DNA of 64,000 nt from Notospermus geniculatus (Eukaryota; Nemertea; Pilidiophora; Heteronemertea; Lineidae), in contig NMRB01000055.1 of NCBI GenBank assembly GCA_002633025.1, forward strand, positions 519,848 through 583,847. Reading direction: 5' to 3'. The notes under the pieces are model-generated. The model did no database searches. It saw only the letters and a program-made list of their open reading frames with translations, and had not been told where the DNA came from. Position 1 is the first letter of the stretch; the number at the start of each line of letters is the position of its first letter. A program made the translations under genes and the position numbers. Shown here piece after piece: positions 23,466-39,337 of this stretch.

Positions 23466-25496
23466 TTAGTCTTTGCTTGATAGTCTATCGTCTGTCTTCT
23501 TTATTAAATCACCATGCCCTTTCCCTGTAGCCGACATAACCAGATAGCCTCCATCTACTGGAAGGTCCACGCCTGTGATGAAGCGGGCGTCCTGGCTGCA
23601 GAGGAATGCCGCTGCAGCGGCAACGTCGGCTGCATCCCCAATTCTCCCGAAGAGGTTGGCCGGACCGAATGTTTCGTCTGCCAGTTCGCGACTACCGTCG
23701 GTCATTCTTGCTACCTGAAACGTGAACAAAGCGTCAAAGCCGGTGTGAACGGAATGGTTATCCTAGAAATGCCGCAGTCCGAGTTGCAATATTGTGGGGT
23801 ACCGACCCATCGGTTCTTCCGGTCGCATCAAACATCGTATAGGAACATACCAGCGGTGTCCACGTAACCGATGGCGAAATAGAATTGACCCTAATGCCTT
23901 TAGACGAGAGGTCGAGGGCCATGCATCTCGTTAGGGCCCAAACAGCTCCTTTCGTTGAAGTGTAGGTCCACAAACTTGGGAGACCACGAAAGGCTGACGC
24001 ACTGCACACATTTACAACAGAACATCCTTTGTCTGCAACGAACGAAAAGCCAAATTGATGAAAACATCGATGCGGTGTAATAAACCGAATCCAGCAGTTT
24101 TTTCTGGATAGGATGACGAAGACACAGGATGCCCCCTTCGGGACAATAGTCAGTGAGGTTTCGCAAATCTGCAGACGAAATACGAAATTGCACTTCATTC
24201 CCATGACATATATGTATATTTCAGGCGATGGTTGGTATCACAAATCGCCTGCCGCAAGAGCGTCTTTTAGCGTTTGACTTAGATCGATAGAGTTTCGGTG
24301 TAGGTTAAATTTTGAAATTTATCTTTCGTTTCCACTTCGTCGATACGAAGTAGAAATTTAAAAAATCAAGATGCACCGTAACTCTCTCGGTCTTAAATGA
24401 TATGCTGAAAGACGCACTGGAAGCGGCGACATTTTGGTAAAAACCATCTCCAGAAATACATAAGGTCCTGGAAATGAAGTTGAATTTCGTATTTCGTACT
24501 TCGTGTTTCGTCAGATTTGCGCAAACCTCACTATTGTCCGAGGGAATAGGCCAACATTTCACGTGATCCCTTAAATGACTCATAGAGAAAAGACCTAACA
24601 ACAACGGTCAGAATAGCTTACCGTTTTTCATGTAAGGAAAACAACTCTGTACCATGTTGGAATACCCAACAACATTGACCGACATTGACTTTTCCCACTC
24701 AAATTCGGTGACATCCAAACCTGAAATAAAAAGTTGATTTCGCGAAATAAAATGCCATCCTCCTTCAACATACGAAATAAATGTAACCATTTTAGTTGGT
24801 TGCGCCGCCCACGGGCTTGATTTGGGCATGCGACTACACTGAAAAACTTTTCTTCATCAAAATGACGAATTTCGTTTTCCATATCACCAAACAGAATATC
24901 TAAATTCGTCAAAATGACAAGTCCACGTTCGTCATTTTGACGAACCCTTGACGAACATAAACACGGGTTTGTCAAGACGGTAAGTCCACGTTCGTCATTT
25001 TGATGAACCTGGTTTATGTTCGTGACGAATATAAACCAGGGTTCATCAAAATGACGAACGTGGACTTGTCATTTTGACGAATTTAGTTTGGTGACAATGG
25101 AAAACGAACCTGAGTTCGTCATTTTGATGAAGAAAAGTTTTTCAGTACCTCACCTGACGACATAACGACAGCTGCGCCGTTAAAAAGCATGTGTATCTCT
25201 CCACCATGATTTTCCGCAATCTTCCCCGTTGCCTCCTCGCACTTTGCCTTACATGACACATCGACATTGTGGAAGGACACATCATGACCTTCCGCCCTGA
25301 GTTCCGCTTCCAACCGTCTCCCAGCCTCCTCGTTGATGTCAAGGGCGTGTACCTCTGCCCCGTCGTTTGCGAACCTCTCCACCACAGCCTTCCCTATTCC
25401 CGATGCCCCGCCTGTCACGACAGCAACCCGGCCCGTGAACCTTCCCTTAGTAAAAGCATCATCTAGGATCATCCTCTCGAACCGGTCAACAGACAT
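23466..25496 (-). CDS. Classical short-chain dehydrogenase/reductase, 4 exons
   Basis: Minus-strand exons 25496-25154, 24720-24622, 24032-23851 and 23714-23466 join in frame to 290 residues. The Rossmann nucleotide-binding motif is TGGASGIG (residues 28-35). An acidic residue after strand 2 (HALDINEE) suggests NAD(H) preference. NVDVSC and FNGAAV (residue 106 in place of the usual NNAG) follow. The catalytic triad is Ser158 (NVCSAS), Tyr171 and Lys175 (YTSTK), with correct 13- and 4-residue spacing. The C-terminus has RVNSISPS and [15 protein letters not shown], typical of the family. The substrate cannot be told from sequence. Two foldback transposons lie in its introns, one abutting the first splice donor. 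Confidence 0.92.
24134..24545. mobile_element. Foldback element in dehydrogenase intron 2
   Basis: About 75 bp at the left (containing GGACAATAGTCAGTGAGGTT) pairs imperfectly with about 75 bp at the right (AACCTCACTATTGTCCGAGG). The centre is unpaired. No open frame is apparent. Confidence 0.65.
24837..25145. mobile_element. 309-bp Tc1/mariner-type MITE in dehydrogenase intron 1
   Basis: CTGAAAAACTTTTCTTCATC at the left end has its reverse complement at the right end. TA dinucleotides flank both ends (24835-24836 and 25146-25147). The inner part is also palindromic, with repeated TTCGTCATTTTGACGAA units. The right TA lies at position +7/+8 of the intron, directly next to the splice donor. 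Confidence 0.8.
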
Positions 25497-27495
25497 CTTA
25501 CCAACAAATTTTGACTCACACTGGAAAATCTTTCACACTCAACGGCCGCTATCGAATGGAATCTAGGTTTATGATGTCTAGTCGGATAAAAGGCAGCACT
25601 ATAAAAAAAACAGTTGCTTGTCAAGATTTAGGGGCCGCTGCGCATGCGTTTGCACGGCTGCGCGCTATTTGTCTGCATCAAAAATAGATAAAAGAGGATC
25701 TATTTTTATCTGTATCAAATTAGGACATACATTGTTGAGTGGGCCTGCAAATCATCGGCCTTGGCCCGACCGAATGACTGTATAAAAAATTTAGGTTAAA
25801 AACCAATTACAAGTTGATGCGTGAGTTTATTGATAAAAAAATAAAAAAATGTCAATAGGAGCAGTCAGCCGCGCATATTGCTAACAGATGGCAGCACAGT
25901 CTTAGTCCAAGGCAGCCATATTGTTCATCATCAAACCCACNNNNNNNNNNNNNNNNNNNNNNNNNNNNNNNNNNNNNNNNNNNNNNNNNNNNNNNNNNNN
26001 NNNNNNNNNNNNNNNNNNNNNNNNNNNNNNNNNNNNNNNNNNNNNNNNNNNNNNNNNNNNNNNNNNNNNNNNNNNNNNNNNNNNNNNNNNNNNNNNNNNN
26101 NNNNNNNNNNNNNNNNNNNNNNNNNNNNNNNNNNNNNNNNNNNNNNNNNNNNNNNNNNNNNNNNNNNNNNNNNNNNNNNNNNNNNNNNNNNNNNNNNNNN
26201 NNNNNNNNNNGGGGGGGGGGGCAACTGCCCCCTGCCCCCCGCACGGCCCCTGACGTATCTAGGGGAGGTGGCGCCTAATTATAATAGGCATCACATATTC
26301 GTGAAGAAAAAGAAGGGTGGGTGGTAGGTGCTGAGATGAGCGTGTCGAGGACAACAGGCGGTTTGCGCATTAGCCCCTTCACGAAACACGACTATAATAA
26401 AGCCGATCACCACCACCACGTCATACCGAGACGACTGAGGATGGACGTTACCGGTGGCAGTGTACGGGGCTTATTCACCCAGGTGAAACCAACGGTGAAA
26501 AAACAAAGTTACTTCCTGTCAAAAACGACATCGGACATGGTGAATTAATGCCTGCCGTAGTTCATGTATCATTCTAATAAATAGAGGTATGGTCCGACAG
26601 AATTGTAAATTATTGTCAGAATATTTAGTTGCTTGTATTATGTTGGAAATCAGAGGTTTTGTTGGGATAAATTGACTTTGAAATTTACACTTCCTTCTTC
26701 GTATTTTTGCACAAATCTGAAATGAACATCAACATGTCATGCATGTAGCAGTTTGTAGGGGCCTATTGTACACCTTCCTTGGGCCTTGGCCTACGTATTG
26801 ACGTTGTATGCCTGCCTAGGGCCTCCTACACTGTAGTCTGTAGGCCTAGGCCTACTGCATGTAGGCCTATGTGTTCTGTACTAGGGCCAGGCTAACCTAA
26901 ACCTAAGCATGCATCATCAGCGTGCTTTTTGTGTAGACAGACGTCAGAATGATGATGATGCATGGTAGGCCTAGGCCTAAGCATGGTAAGCTGGTAAGGT
27001 CATGGATGGTAAGGGCGGTCCGGTGCACCAGTGCACTGTTGTTGTTTCATTCATCACCACATCCCATGGCCATAGGCCCTAGGCCTAAGGCTGCAACTCC
27101 ACTAATATGCCTAGGCTTAGTCTACAAAGTGTGGCTACAACTAGGGCCTAGATACCTGTTGTGTAGGTGTATAGCCTACGCTGCTCCCAGTGCTATTGCT
27201 AGCGAGTTGTGTTAGGCAAACAAATCATATCTCATCAATCAATCGTGATGATCTGCCACTGTGCCACGTGGTGGAGTGTCACACTCCACACCACTCGCAG
27301 TGTGTGTGCCGATCTTGGGTTGGGATCGAGTCAAACAAATTGAAGAGATTTTGTGTTTTCAACCTCCTGTTTCGCTGTTTCATGATTTCGATGACAACTG
27401 GTGCAGGCCAAACTGGTTTTAAGTGGTTTGTGCACAAACTAAAAGCTAAACAGAGAATGAATTTAATTGTTCAGTTGTTACACCATTAATTTCAG
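25497..27495. other. Intergenic region between the dehydrogenase and CSK
   Basis: It contains a 270-N gap, a poly-G run right after it (26211-26221), and many AGGCCTA words at 26750-27130. It must hold the promoters of both divergent genes. I see no TATA box or CpG feature that I can place with confidence, and the 5' untranslated exon of CSK is not identifiable. Confidence 0.4.
25941..26210. other. Assembly gap (270 N)
   Basis: Unresolved bases. The right edge is a run of G, suggesting the gap sits in a hard-to-sequence repeat. Confidence 0.99.
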
Positions 27496-27527
27496 ATAGT
27501 TGCCTGCTGAGAAGAGGACCAAGTAAC

Positions 27528-31253
<3,726 letters not shown>

Positions 31254-32458
31254 TGTTTGCATTCTTTTCGGACGATTAAGTTGTAATCCTGCGCTTAACC
31301 ACTCTAAGAGCAAGTCCTGATAATGTATTCTCACTTTGACACTCAAATTTCCACTAAAAGATGGAGTGTGGTCAGTTAAAGGGACATGAGTGCATTTAAG
31401 GAGTTTTATCGCGGAGTCATTTATGTTGAAATCAATTTTCATTGGAATTGTTATGTATCCTCTTCTGTCATTTAGACATTCTACAAATTGTGCTATTACA
31501 AATATCCTATTGAAAAATGTGTTATCACACAGTTTTGCTATTACAAAAATAAGTGACTTTGCAATATTCTCATGTCTTGGAATGGTGGTTGATATTATGG
31601 TGTTTGTTACGCTGGGCGTTGCGAGACATGGCCAATTGAGCTGCTTGGACAGTAAATACATGTAGGGATTCCCATTTTGGCAGATAGGTTTATGTTAGAC
31701 CTGAGTATTTTGGTGCATTTTTCGACGTGTATATCTTTAAACACGTCGAAGAAACTTGACTGCTCCTACTTTGATGAACAGGAACTCAGTGAATTCATAT
31801 TTTGGATTTAAGACCCTTGGAGCTATGTGGGCTTCATTCCAAAGTCATGTAACTCCCCTCAGTGCCTCAGTCCGCCTTTCCTACATCACAAGATACATGT
31901 ATCAATTTTGCAAGTGAATGTGACCTCGTTGCATGCACACTTTGAATCCTAAACTGCTAACAGTTACTTTAAGAATAATGCTACTAACCCTACCTTATAA
32001 TAATCCTATTTATCTTAATTAAAAGCTTGTTTAAATTGAAAAAGCATACTGCATTGAGGATCTCGACCTATTTTAGTCATGCAGATCATCTGATTTGTAC
32101 CCTTTGAAACAAAAGGTACTGGTACTTTGTCTAGATGGAAAAAGAAAGCTATGAAGCTGAGGCTAGATCGCTCACTGCACTCTTTCATTTTTTTCGATCA
32201 AATCGACATATGTCAAAATATTCCCGTGATAATCATGTGGTATCATTCTGTTCCCCTTTTTGGGAAAATCAGAACAATGTGTTAAAATATCTGGAGCAAA
32301 AAGTGAAGAAGGGTTCGAAATTCTCTGGGAATTAGCTGAGCCATGATCAAAAACCAGATATATAAATGTTCCCAAAGCAACGATGTTCTCCACAAGTGTT
32401 TGTTGCAACTGTTTCCTACTGGTTTGATTAGTGGAACCTGTTATGGTTATGTATGATA

Positions 32459-32619
32459 CAGTGGGGCCTCCCTTGATAGAGACCTTTCTATTAAGGACAC
32501 CAGAAAGTCAGTCACGAATGGTCATATCTCTTCATTTTGACCTCTGTAATCAAGACATCTCTCAGTTAAGGACAATATCTCTCAGTTCAAGAGATATCCT
32601 AACTACAGAGGTTCGTCTG
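32459..32619. mobile_element. Short MITE with CAGTGGGGCCTCCCTTGATA end
   Basis: The left end follows TA at 32457-32458. The right end (GGTTCGTCTG) is followed by TA at 32620-32621. ACAGTGG-GCCTC on the left pairs imperfectly with GAGGTTCGTCTGT on the right, and repeated TTAAGGACA words lie inside. It fits a Tc1/mariner-type relic. Confidence 0.5.
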
Positions 32620-32901
32620 TACATGTATTCATCAGCTCAATTATCAACATGTACATGTAGATTGACTGATAGAGAGTATAGCCTAGTGTACATTCCACTC
32701 AGAACCTAGAGAGTATTATACAGACTATAGCACCAAATTGGCTAGGACTGCTGTTGGTTGGGGAACACCAGTAACATCAGGGCTGGTCCCTCATTTATGT
32801 CCATGTATATTTTTGAAATCTGCATAATCATTAGTGTACGTATAGACCATTCAGATCAGTCCTGCCATGGTGCTGGGGGCCATTAATATGATATACATGT
32901 A

Positions 32902-33117
32902 CACTACTCAAAAAAAATTAAGGACCACTTGTTATTTTGTGCACAACTTTTACAGCTGAAAATGGTATGATATAACTCTCCTGAATGACCTCAAACACGC
33001 GGTGATGAATTACAGATGTGGTAGGTTTCAGTTGTTGCATAACGTGTTCTGAAGCAATGCCTGAAACAAGAGTTATGAGTTTTGAGAAAAGTGGTCCTTA
33101 ACTTTTTTTGAGTAGTA
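32902..33117. mobile_element. 216-bp mariner-type MITE
   Basis: The ends CTACTCAAAAAAAATTAAGG and CTTAACTTTTTTTGAGTAG are inverted repeats that continue into GACCACTT/AAGTGGTC. TA lies on both sides (32900-32901 and 33118-33119). No open frame. Confidence 0.8.
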
Positions 33118-33337
33118 TACTTGAGCATCAAGCAACCTGTGTATATACCATAACTGATTATGTAGATGTTTCTGTCATGCCTTTTATCAATCCACAGCTA
33201 TATAGATGACCAAAAAATAGGATAAATACACATTGCTGTTGTGCATTGTTTCTCCACATTACATTGATTCAGTTAATCACCCCTCACTAAAAGTGCCCTG
33301 ACTGACCAGATTTTAAATACCGTACCTGGTTGGCTAA

Positions 33338-33591
33338 AGACAAATCCCAAATTCCCAGATCTGCGCACTTCCGCGGAAATTGTAAACACAGCCTTGACCT
33401 GAAACCGGCTGACGTGACGCAATCCATGATTCAGCAGTGGTCGACTCTGACGCAACGTCGTCGAACTCACTGTCGTCACATGGTCGTGGGGTTCTCTGCA
33501 TCACGTCATTCAGTGTCAGACCGAGGTTCTGTTTACAATTTCAGCGGAAGTGCGTAGATCTTTCGCGTTTTCGTCAATTTGGGATTTGTCT
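33338..33591. mobile_element. 254-bp foldback element
   Basis: AGACAAATCCCAAATT at the left is repeated in inverted form as AATTTGGGATTTGTCT at the right. Pairing continues through GCGCACTTCCGC / GCGGAAGTGCG and AATTGTAAACA / TGTTTACAATT almost to the centre. Confidence 0.75.
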
Positions 33592-34979
33592 ATCCAGTGG
33601 CAGGCAGCCTGCAACTTTTGGACACCTGTACTAAGGGGTGTAATGGATAAATTTACCTCTTCTTCATTGGCTCAGTGCAGCCCATGTCATGTTCATAAAT
33701 CATAGCTGATTGATTGGATGATTCACATTTATTTGTGTATGAATGATGTACACATCTCCTGCAATGTTACAGGGGGTACCAAAATTCTCCAGCAGCTTAG
33801 AACTATTGAGCATGCTTTTGGAAATTGTATGACGATACAGTTAAAATGATTCATTTTTGATCACTGATTAGAGACATAATAATCAAATATAATAAGTTAT
33901 TAGCAACCTATTATACTCTTTCCAGTTATTTCATCATTCATCTCATATCATATGCTGTATATAGTGGCAAAATTACATTCATTTGTAATTATGAAGAACT
34001 CTCCATAATCAGGGAGACTAGAAGTAGAGGAAGTCACGTTTATGTGCTGTTGATCACCAGTACCTTGAGGAAATGAATAAAGGAAATCAGTTCACCATGA
34101 GGAACTGAATGCAGGAAGTCAGTTGATCATTTTGTTTCCACTAACACCACATCTATATGTACATTACCGGTATTTTTCTGGACTCGCTGTCTGTTGTAAT
34201 GATGCACTCGTTCACACAATCCAGTGTAAACATGACTTATTTAGATTCCTTCCTCTTTAGATTCTTTAAGTAGCTCCAGCGTTTTGATTTGATGTTGTAA
34301 ACGTGATATCATCTGTCTTGTGTCAAGTGATTTGTTTAGCAACCTCACGGTCCACGTTGGACCACAATATACTTTTATCCTCTAATTATACGTTGCTTTC
34401 TTGATGCGATTTTCCCTGCAATTCCATTTTTGTGTCTGTCCAATACCTTATTACAGGGATCGTTCCCTGTACGCACATGATACTCATTGGGTTAACCTAC
34501 ACCCTCATGAATTGCTTCAACAAGTGAGTGTGCTGTAAAACCTCTGGTGCTGTATTATGGCGATCAGGAATTCTTTCAAAAATAATGGCAAAAAGCTTTT
34601 CCATGACTGGGAAACCCTGGCGTAAGACGGAACTTGTCATTGATTGAATCATCATGAATCATGAAATCGGTTCTTTTCAAACTTGCTAAGATGTTATCAA
34701 GCGTGAGAAATATCATGTCATCATTATCATACAAATATTGTACATTGAAACAAATAAAAGTGAATACGAAATAAGACAACATTCTGTCTTTCATGGACTC
34801 CTGCTGTTGTTACATGGCATCAACATCTGTCAGTTATTGCAGCGTTGCATAATGGCAAATGCCTATATAGCCCCTCACACTTGTCATTTTTATTTGTATG
34901 AGATTTTTCCATCAGGGGCGAAACCATAGCATTACTGGCCCTGCTAAGTACGGAAGATACGATCTCAAGCTGCTTATGT

Positions 34980-35117
34980 TCCTCAGTTAATTGAATGGGG
35001 TCTTTTACTTGCCCTTGCAAAGGCACAAGGTACAAGGCACCATGGCTTACTGTCCCAACGGACTGAAGAGCTAGGGATGATTTATCCCATACATGTATAC
35101 CCCAAGATTCGAACCAT
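34980..35117 (-). repeat. tRNA-derived SINE copy 1
   Basis: On the minus strand it begins with a degenerate B box (GGTTCGAATC). It then matches the body of the copy at 37009-37204 (AAGTAAAAGACCCC-like segment and the GGGACAGTA word). Confidence 0.5.
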
Positions 35118-35809
35118 GTTTTTCATTCAGTCCCTGCAGCAGTAGCTTACCGGTAACTGATTTACCATCAGTGATGTTCAGCTGGAGACACACAACACCA
35201 AAACCTCTCTCCAGGAATGGAAAAGAACATTTTTGCAGTATAAAAGTTTTATTCAACAGATAACATAGCGGTACTGTGGGAATTAGAGTGTGACCTGAAT
35301 CTCATCTTTACATCGATAATCTCACAGGCTGACGACAGGCTAGGAACTTTTGTCAAAAGAAACAGAGAAATACTGTGTACGGATGACCTGCTTCTTATCA
35401 TAAACTTTCCATTGAAAGCTATACACGCTCGCAACATACAAATAGATATTCTAAGTAAAGAGTCCAAGTGAACTGGCACGAACTCATGTTGTGTAAGAAC
35501 TTAGTAGAGATGATACAAATGGAAGCTTGTATTGTAATGTCATTTAACAGCACTTTCACACAATTTACCTAAGCCATATACCTTTCACTGGCCGAATTAC
35601 ATGTAGGCCTAGTCCATCCTGAGATTATTGAGCTGGGAGCAAAGACTTTGTAGTTGATGACAACGGCAAGTTGGCACTCACATCCATGTCAGCCTAAACT
35701 CTCATTGGCAAGACACTACACAAGTAGAATGCACAGAACTACATGTATGAGAGCTGCTGGCTATCACATTTCTTTTGGCCCTTGTTCCAACCATACATTG
35801 TATTCACAG

Positions 35810-38248
35810 CTATATCTCTGAGTCGGAAATTTCTTCCTCATTTTGAGGAGGCCATCTATCCACCTCTATCTTCTGAGCAACTGATTCATCTTCCACCTTG
35901 TACACCCTCTCTCTGGGTGTAAGAAGTTTGATTTGACTGCCATGAGTGATGTGGTCATTATGCTGTGCTTTGACAAACTCTGTGATGTCCTCAATCTCTT
36001 GAATAAATTCTGTGCCGTAGCGTCGAAGAATCTGAAAGAAACAGTTAACAGATTACCAAGAGTGCTGACACTAGAGGCAGTGACCACGAGCGAAGATGTA
36101 CTGTGACAGGATCAAAGTATCAACACTGCCAACAGACTGAAAAGCCAGAGATAATTAATCCTATAGGGTCTGGGATTCGAACCCGCGACCTGTTGCTTTC
36201 TTAGCGGACGTCACCATAAGATTTCCTAAACAAGTCCCAATGTCCCCATTAACAATGGGGCTACAGTGGCAATGGACAATGTAATTATCAGAACCCAAGC
36301 ATTAATACCGGTACTGACATCTTTCTTGAGTCCTAGTTGAATGGCTCTCCTTTGCACCGACCCCCCAGTTGGATTATGATCGGGATCCCACTGTAAGCGG
36401 ACCTCAATGTCTCTTGTGTCAATCTTTGCCTCTCTCTGTTTCTGAAATGCAATAATTATCAGTACGGTACCAGTAAGGGTATGAAAATGATCAATTACCA
36501 GTACCGGTAGTTAAAGAATAAGAGTTCATGTATTGAAAAGAAGAATGGTTTTGCTGAAATCAGTTATGAACCTACAAGGCTTTTTCAATGAAATGTCTGT
36601 TTGAACCGAGAGTCATTCATCCTTGCTGCAAGATCATATATATTTCATGTGCTAACCTGTATTGTATATGCCTTTGAGAGTATCTCATCCCAACCATCTT
36701 TGCTAATTTTCACAGCTAGAATTCTTTCCTGGTTTTGTTTGGTGGCCCAGCCTGACCGATACATCATCCAGAGAAAGTTTGTCTTGATCCATGACATACG
36801 ATCAAAACTGTAGCCACCACCACCAAACCTGGAAGACAGAAATTCAAACATCACAACTGGAACTGTGAGAATATATTGTGCTTATTTCGAACTGCCTGAG
36901 AACCTCAGGAAATCTTGGATGTGACAATTTCTCCAAGGAGCATTGAGGCAGTCATTGTATTTCTTCCGTCAGGGCTAACTTTGTAGCATTATTCATATTG
37001 CCCTGTTCCTCACTTGGATGGGGTCTTTCACTTGCCCAGCTTGAAAAGGCCCAAGGTACAAATCCACCACAGCTCACGCTAATACTGTCCCATGTGATGG
37101 TCTGAAAACCCAGGGTTGATTAAACCTAAATAGCCCGGGATTTGAACCCAGGGCCTGCCACCTGCCAAGCAGACATGATAATCACTAGGCTATCAAGGCT
37201 CCTCAATGAGGCAGTTAGATACATGCCAGCGAAGGCCTGTGACCTGACTTTGTTCCTCTGTTTGAGGACATCTATTCTCCTTGTGTTCTTTCTTTTTGTC
37301 ATCCTTGATATGAGACAGGTTATGATCAACTGTAGTTCATCATTTCTTGCATCATCTAACTTCATTATCATCACAAATAGAACTGTCTTAAAATGCACTT
37401 ACTTTTGATCCTTCACTGCACTATCAGCAATCGCCTTCCTAAATGCCTGATAGACAACCACATGTTCATCTGTGTACTGGGCAAGAATGTGTTTGCCACT
37501 CTTGGGCCAATGGTCTGTCTTTTGTACTGCCCATGGCTCCAAGACCAGTTTAGTCCCCGAGGGAGAAGTTGAGGACACTGATTCAGACACCAAATCCTTC
37601 TTAATCTTTTCCTCTTCGTTGTCTTTTTCATTGTTGTCCCTTTGTTTGTCCTCAAGAGGATTCTCCTTCACAGTTGACCCCTCTTCTGAAAAGGTGACAA
37701 AAGGTGACTAACTTTTTCTTGTTTGCATTCTATTGACAACTGTAGTCCAAAATAAGAGGATACAAAGTTTTGATCTTAGAGGTTAAATGGGTGCACAGAG
37801 AACTAACTTTAGAAACCACAAAGCAATCCCAAGGGATGACTACCGGTATTGGGAATTACACTGCGTATTTTGGAGAGACTGCATCAACTATACCTCACAA
37901 CTCACCATTGGCTTCTTCTCGGACACTTGTACTGCTGCCCTTTGCAGTTTTCTTCCCTGCTCCTCCAGGGGTCTCAATCCCTCTCTTGCTCTGTCCACTA
38001 CCGGGTCTTGTCCCACCTTCAAATCTGACACTTGTCCTGCTAGCACCAACCTGTTTCTTACTCTGAGCACTTGCTGGTCTATCAGCCCTTTCTGTACCTT
38101 TTACATTACCCTGGCTGCCCTGTTGACTAGCTTGTTGTTTCTCCCCCTGTGATTGGTCGCCTGTGCTGTCTTCCGGATCTGTCTCAGGTGAGCATCTAAG
38201 CCATTGGTCAGAATCATCTGCAGCGGTCTGCTTACCATTATCAGACAT
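35810..38248 (-). CDS. DUF4291 domain protein with a disordered N-terminus, 5 exons
   Basis: Minus-strand exons 38248-37906, 37685-37403, 36828-36657, 36441-36319 and 36031-35810 (TAG) join in frame to 380 residues. Residues 1 to about 170 are low in hydrophobics and rich in Ser, Gln, Gly, Lys and Glu, with no recognisable domain. From about residue 178 the DUF4291 pattern appears: HILAQYTDEHVVVYQAF, AIADSAVKDQKF, MSWIKTNFLWMMYRSGWATK, then VRLQWDPDHNP, RRAIQLGL and IEDITEFV. DUF4291 is well known from bacteria and fungi; its biochemical function is unknown. The start was set at ATG 38246-38248; the frame extends upstream only through a GTG. Two tRNA-derived SINEs sit in introns and a third lies just downstream. 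Confidence 0.88.
36110..36232 (-). repeat. tRNA-derived SINE copy 2 in the DUF4291 gene
   Basis: The minus strand reads CGCGGGTTCGAATCCCAGAC, a perfect B box. It shares GACTGAAAAGCC and TTAATCCTATAG words with copies 1 and 3. The 5' part of the tRNA-like head is partly decayed. Confidence 0.6.
37009..37204 (-). repeat. tRNA-derived SINE copy 3 in the DUF4291 gene
   Basis: On the minus strand, AGCCTTGATAGCCTAGTGAT (A-box region) is followed at tRNA spacing by GGGTTCAAATCCCGGG (B box). The unique body then runs to about 37009. It is the most complete of the three copies. Confidence 0.7.
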
Positions 38249-39253
38249 CTTAAAGTAGCAGCCTAGGCCCTTAGCCCACAAGCTCACTCCAAAAAGCTTA
38301 AGTTTTTGACTGAGATGTCCACTGAAACCAAAACATTAAGACATGGTGATCACCGCCATCAAATGAACCTCCAGTCTAATATAGCAACATCCAAGATTAA
38401 CCATCCATGCTTTACCTTCTGAATACTAGCATTGAGTGAGCTCTCCCATGCAATGAAGCGTGTGAATACATGCATTTACCACAACCCATGCAGATATTGT
38501 GACATATCTTGCACAATGGATAGTAATATCATGCTTTATGGTTAATCTACTTCTAGTACATGCAATATTCAGATGGGGTTCAACCAATATGTAGGTCTAC
38601 CATTGACAGTTCAGCCTGTATGGATGTGAATGAGTCACCCTGGAAGGTCAATATTCCAGGGGGTGGAGGCACTGACATCATGTTGGGCACCTCATTACAG
38701 TCACCACCAGCAAAAATTGATGGCCTTTTATTTATCTATTTTTTTTGCTGCCAGTGTGTAGAAATGTAAAGCTCCCAGAATAGAAGCATATGTTGGATAT
38801 GCCCATTCAGAAGTCTCAATGTGACATAGCTGATGTGCCAGCTCTGGGAGAGGACTCAACATGTCTATTAGAAGACTAAGTCACAATTCATTGTCTTACT
38901 TGGCATTAGACATAATAACAAAGTCGTCCTCCAGAAATTTAGCAAATTTTCGACCCCAACCAGGGTCTTCTTCAGGCTGGCACTTTCAAGTCAAGCTACC
39001 GGAAGTAATAACTTCTGGTAGAAGTATTATATAATTCTATAGAAGAAATTCTAACTTGACATTAGAAGTATCCTATAATGCCAGATAGGATCTCTGACAA
39101 CCTAGTTTTCAGAGAATCGAGGGATGGTTGTCAGGAGACAACATGAACAGTACCACACAGTTTCTGCCCAAATCACCAACAAAAATGCTAACAATAATTA
39201 AACAAACACTATCAGAAGCAACACTAAATATACTGGAAGTGGTACATCAATAT

Positions 39254-39259
39254 TTTATT
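39254..39259 (-). terminator. Polyadenylation signal of SUDS3
   Basis: TTTATT on the plus strand is AATAAA on the minus strand, about 80 bp after the SUDS3 stop codon. The position is good for a short 3' UTR. Confidence 0.55.
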
Positions 39260-39337
39260 TATAAAATATGCAAATAGTTTACATTGGTATGAATTGAATA
39301 GATTTCAGAAATGCATTCTGGTAATACAGTCCCAGAA

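Larger units (their letters stand above)
31254..34979. other. CSK 3' untranslated region and intergenic DNA with three palindromic elements
   Basis: No gene is visible between the CSK stop and the next minus-strand gene. A possible polyadenylation signal ATTAAA is at 32018-32023. The stretch holds three inverted-repeat elements listed separately. The rest is AT-rich and unremarkable. Confidence 0.5.

Noticed and set aside
25852-26327. Open frames spanning the second N gap
   Set aside because: Same artefact; the flanks are repetitive and not coding.
38249-38287. Upstream extension of the DUF4291 reading frame
   Set aside because: It would start at GTG, not ATG; the first ATG at 38248 was used.
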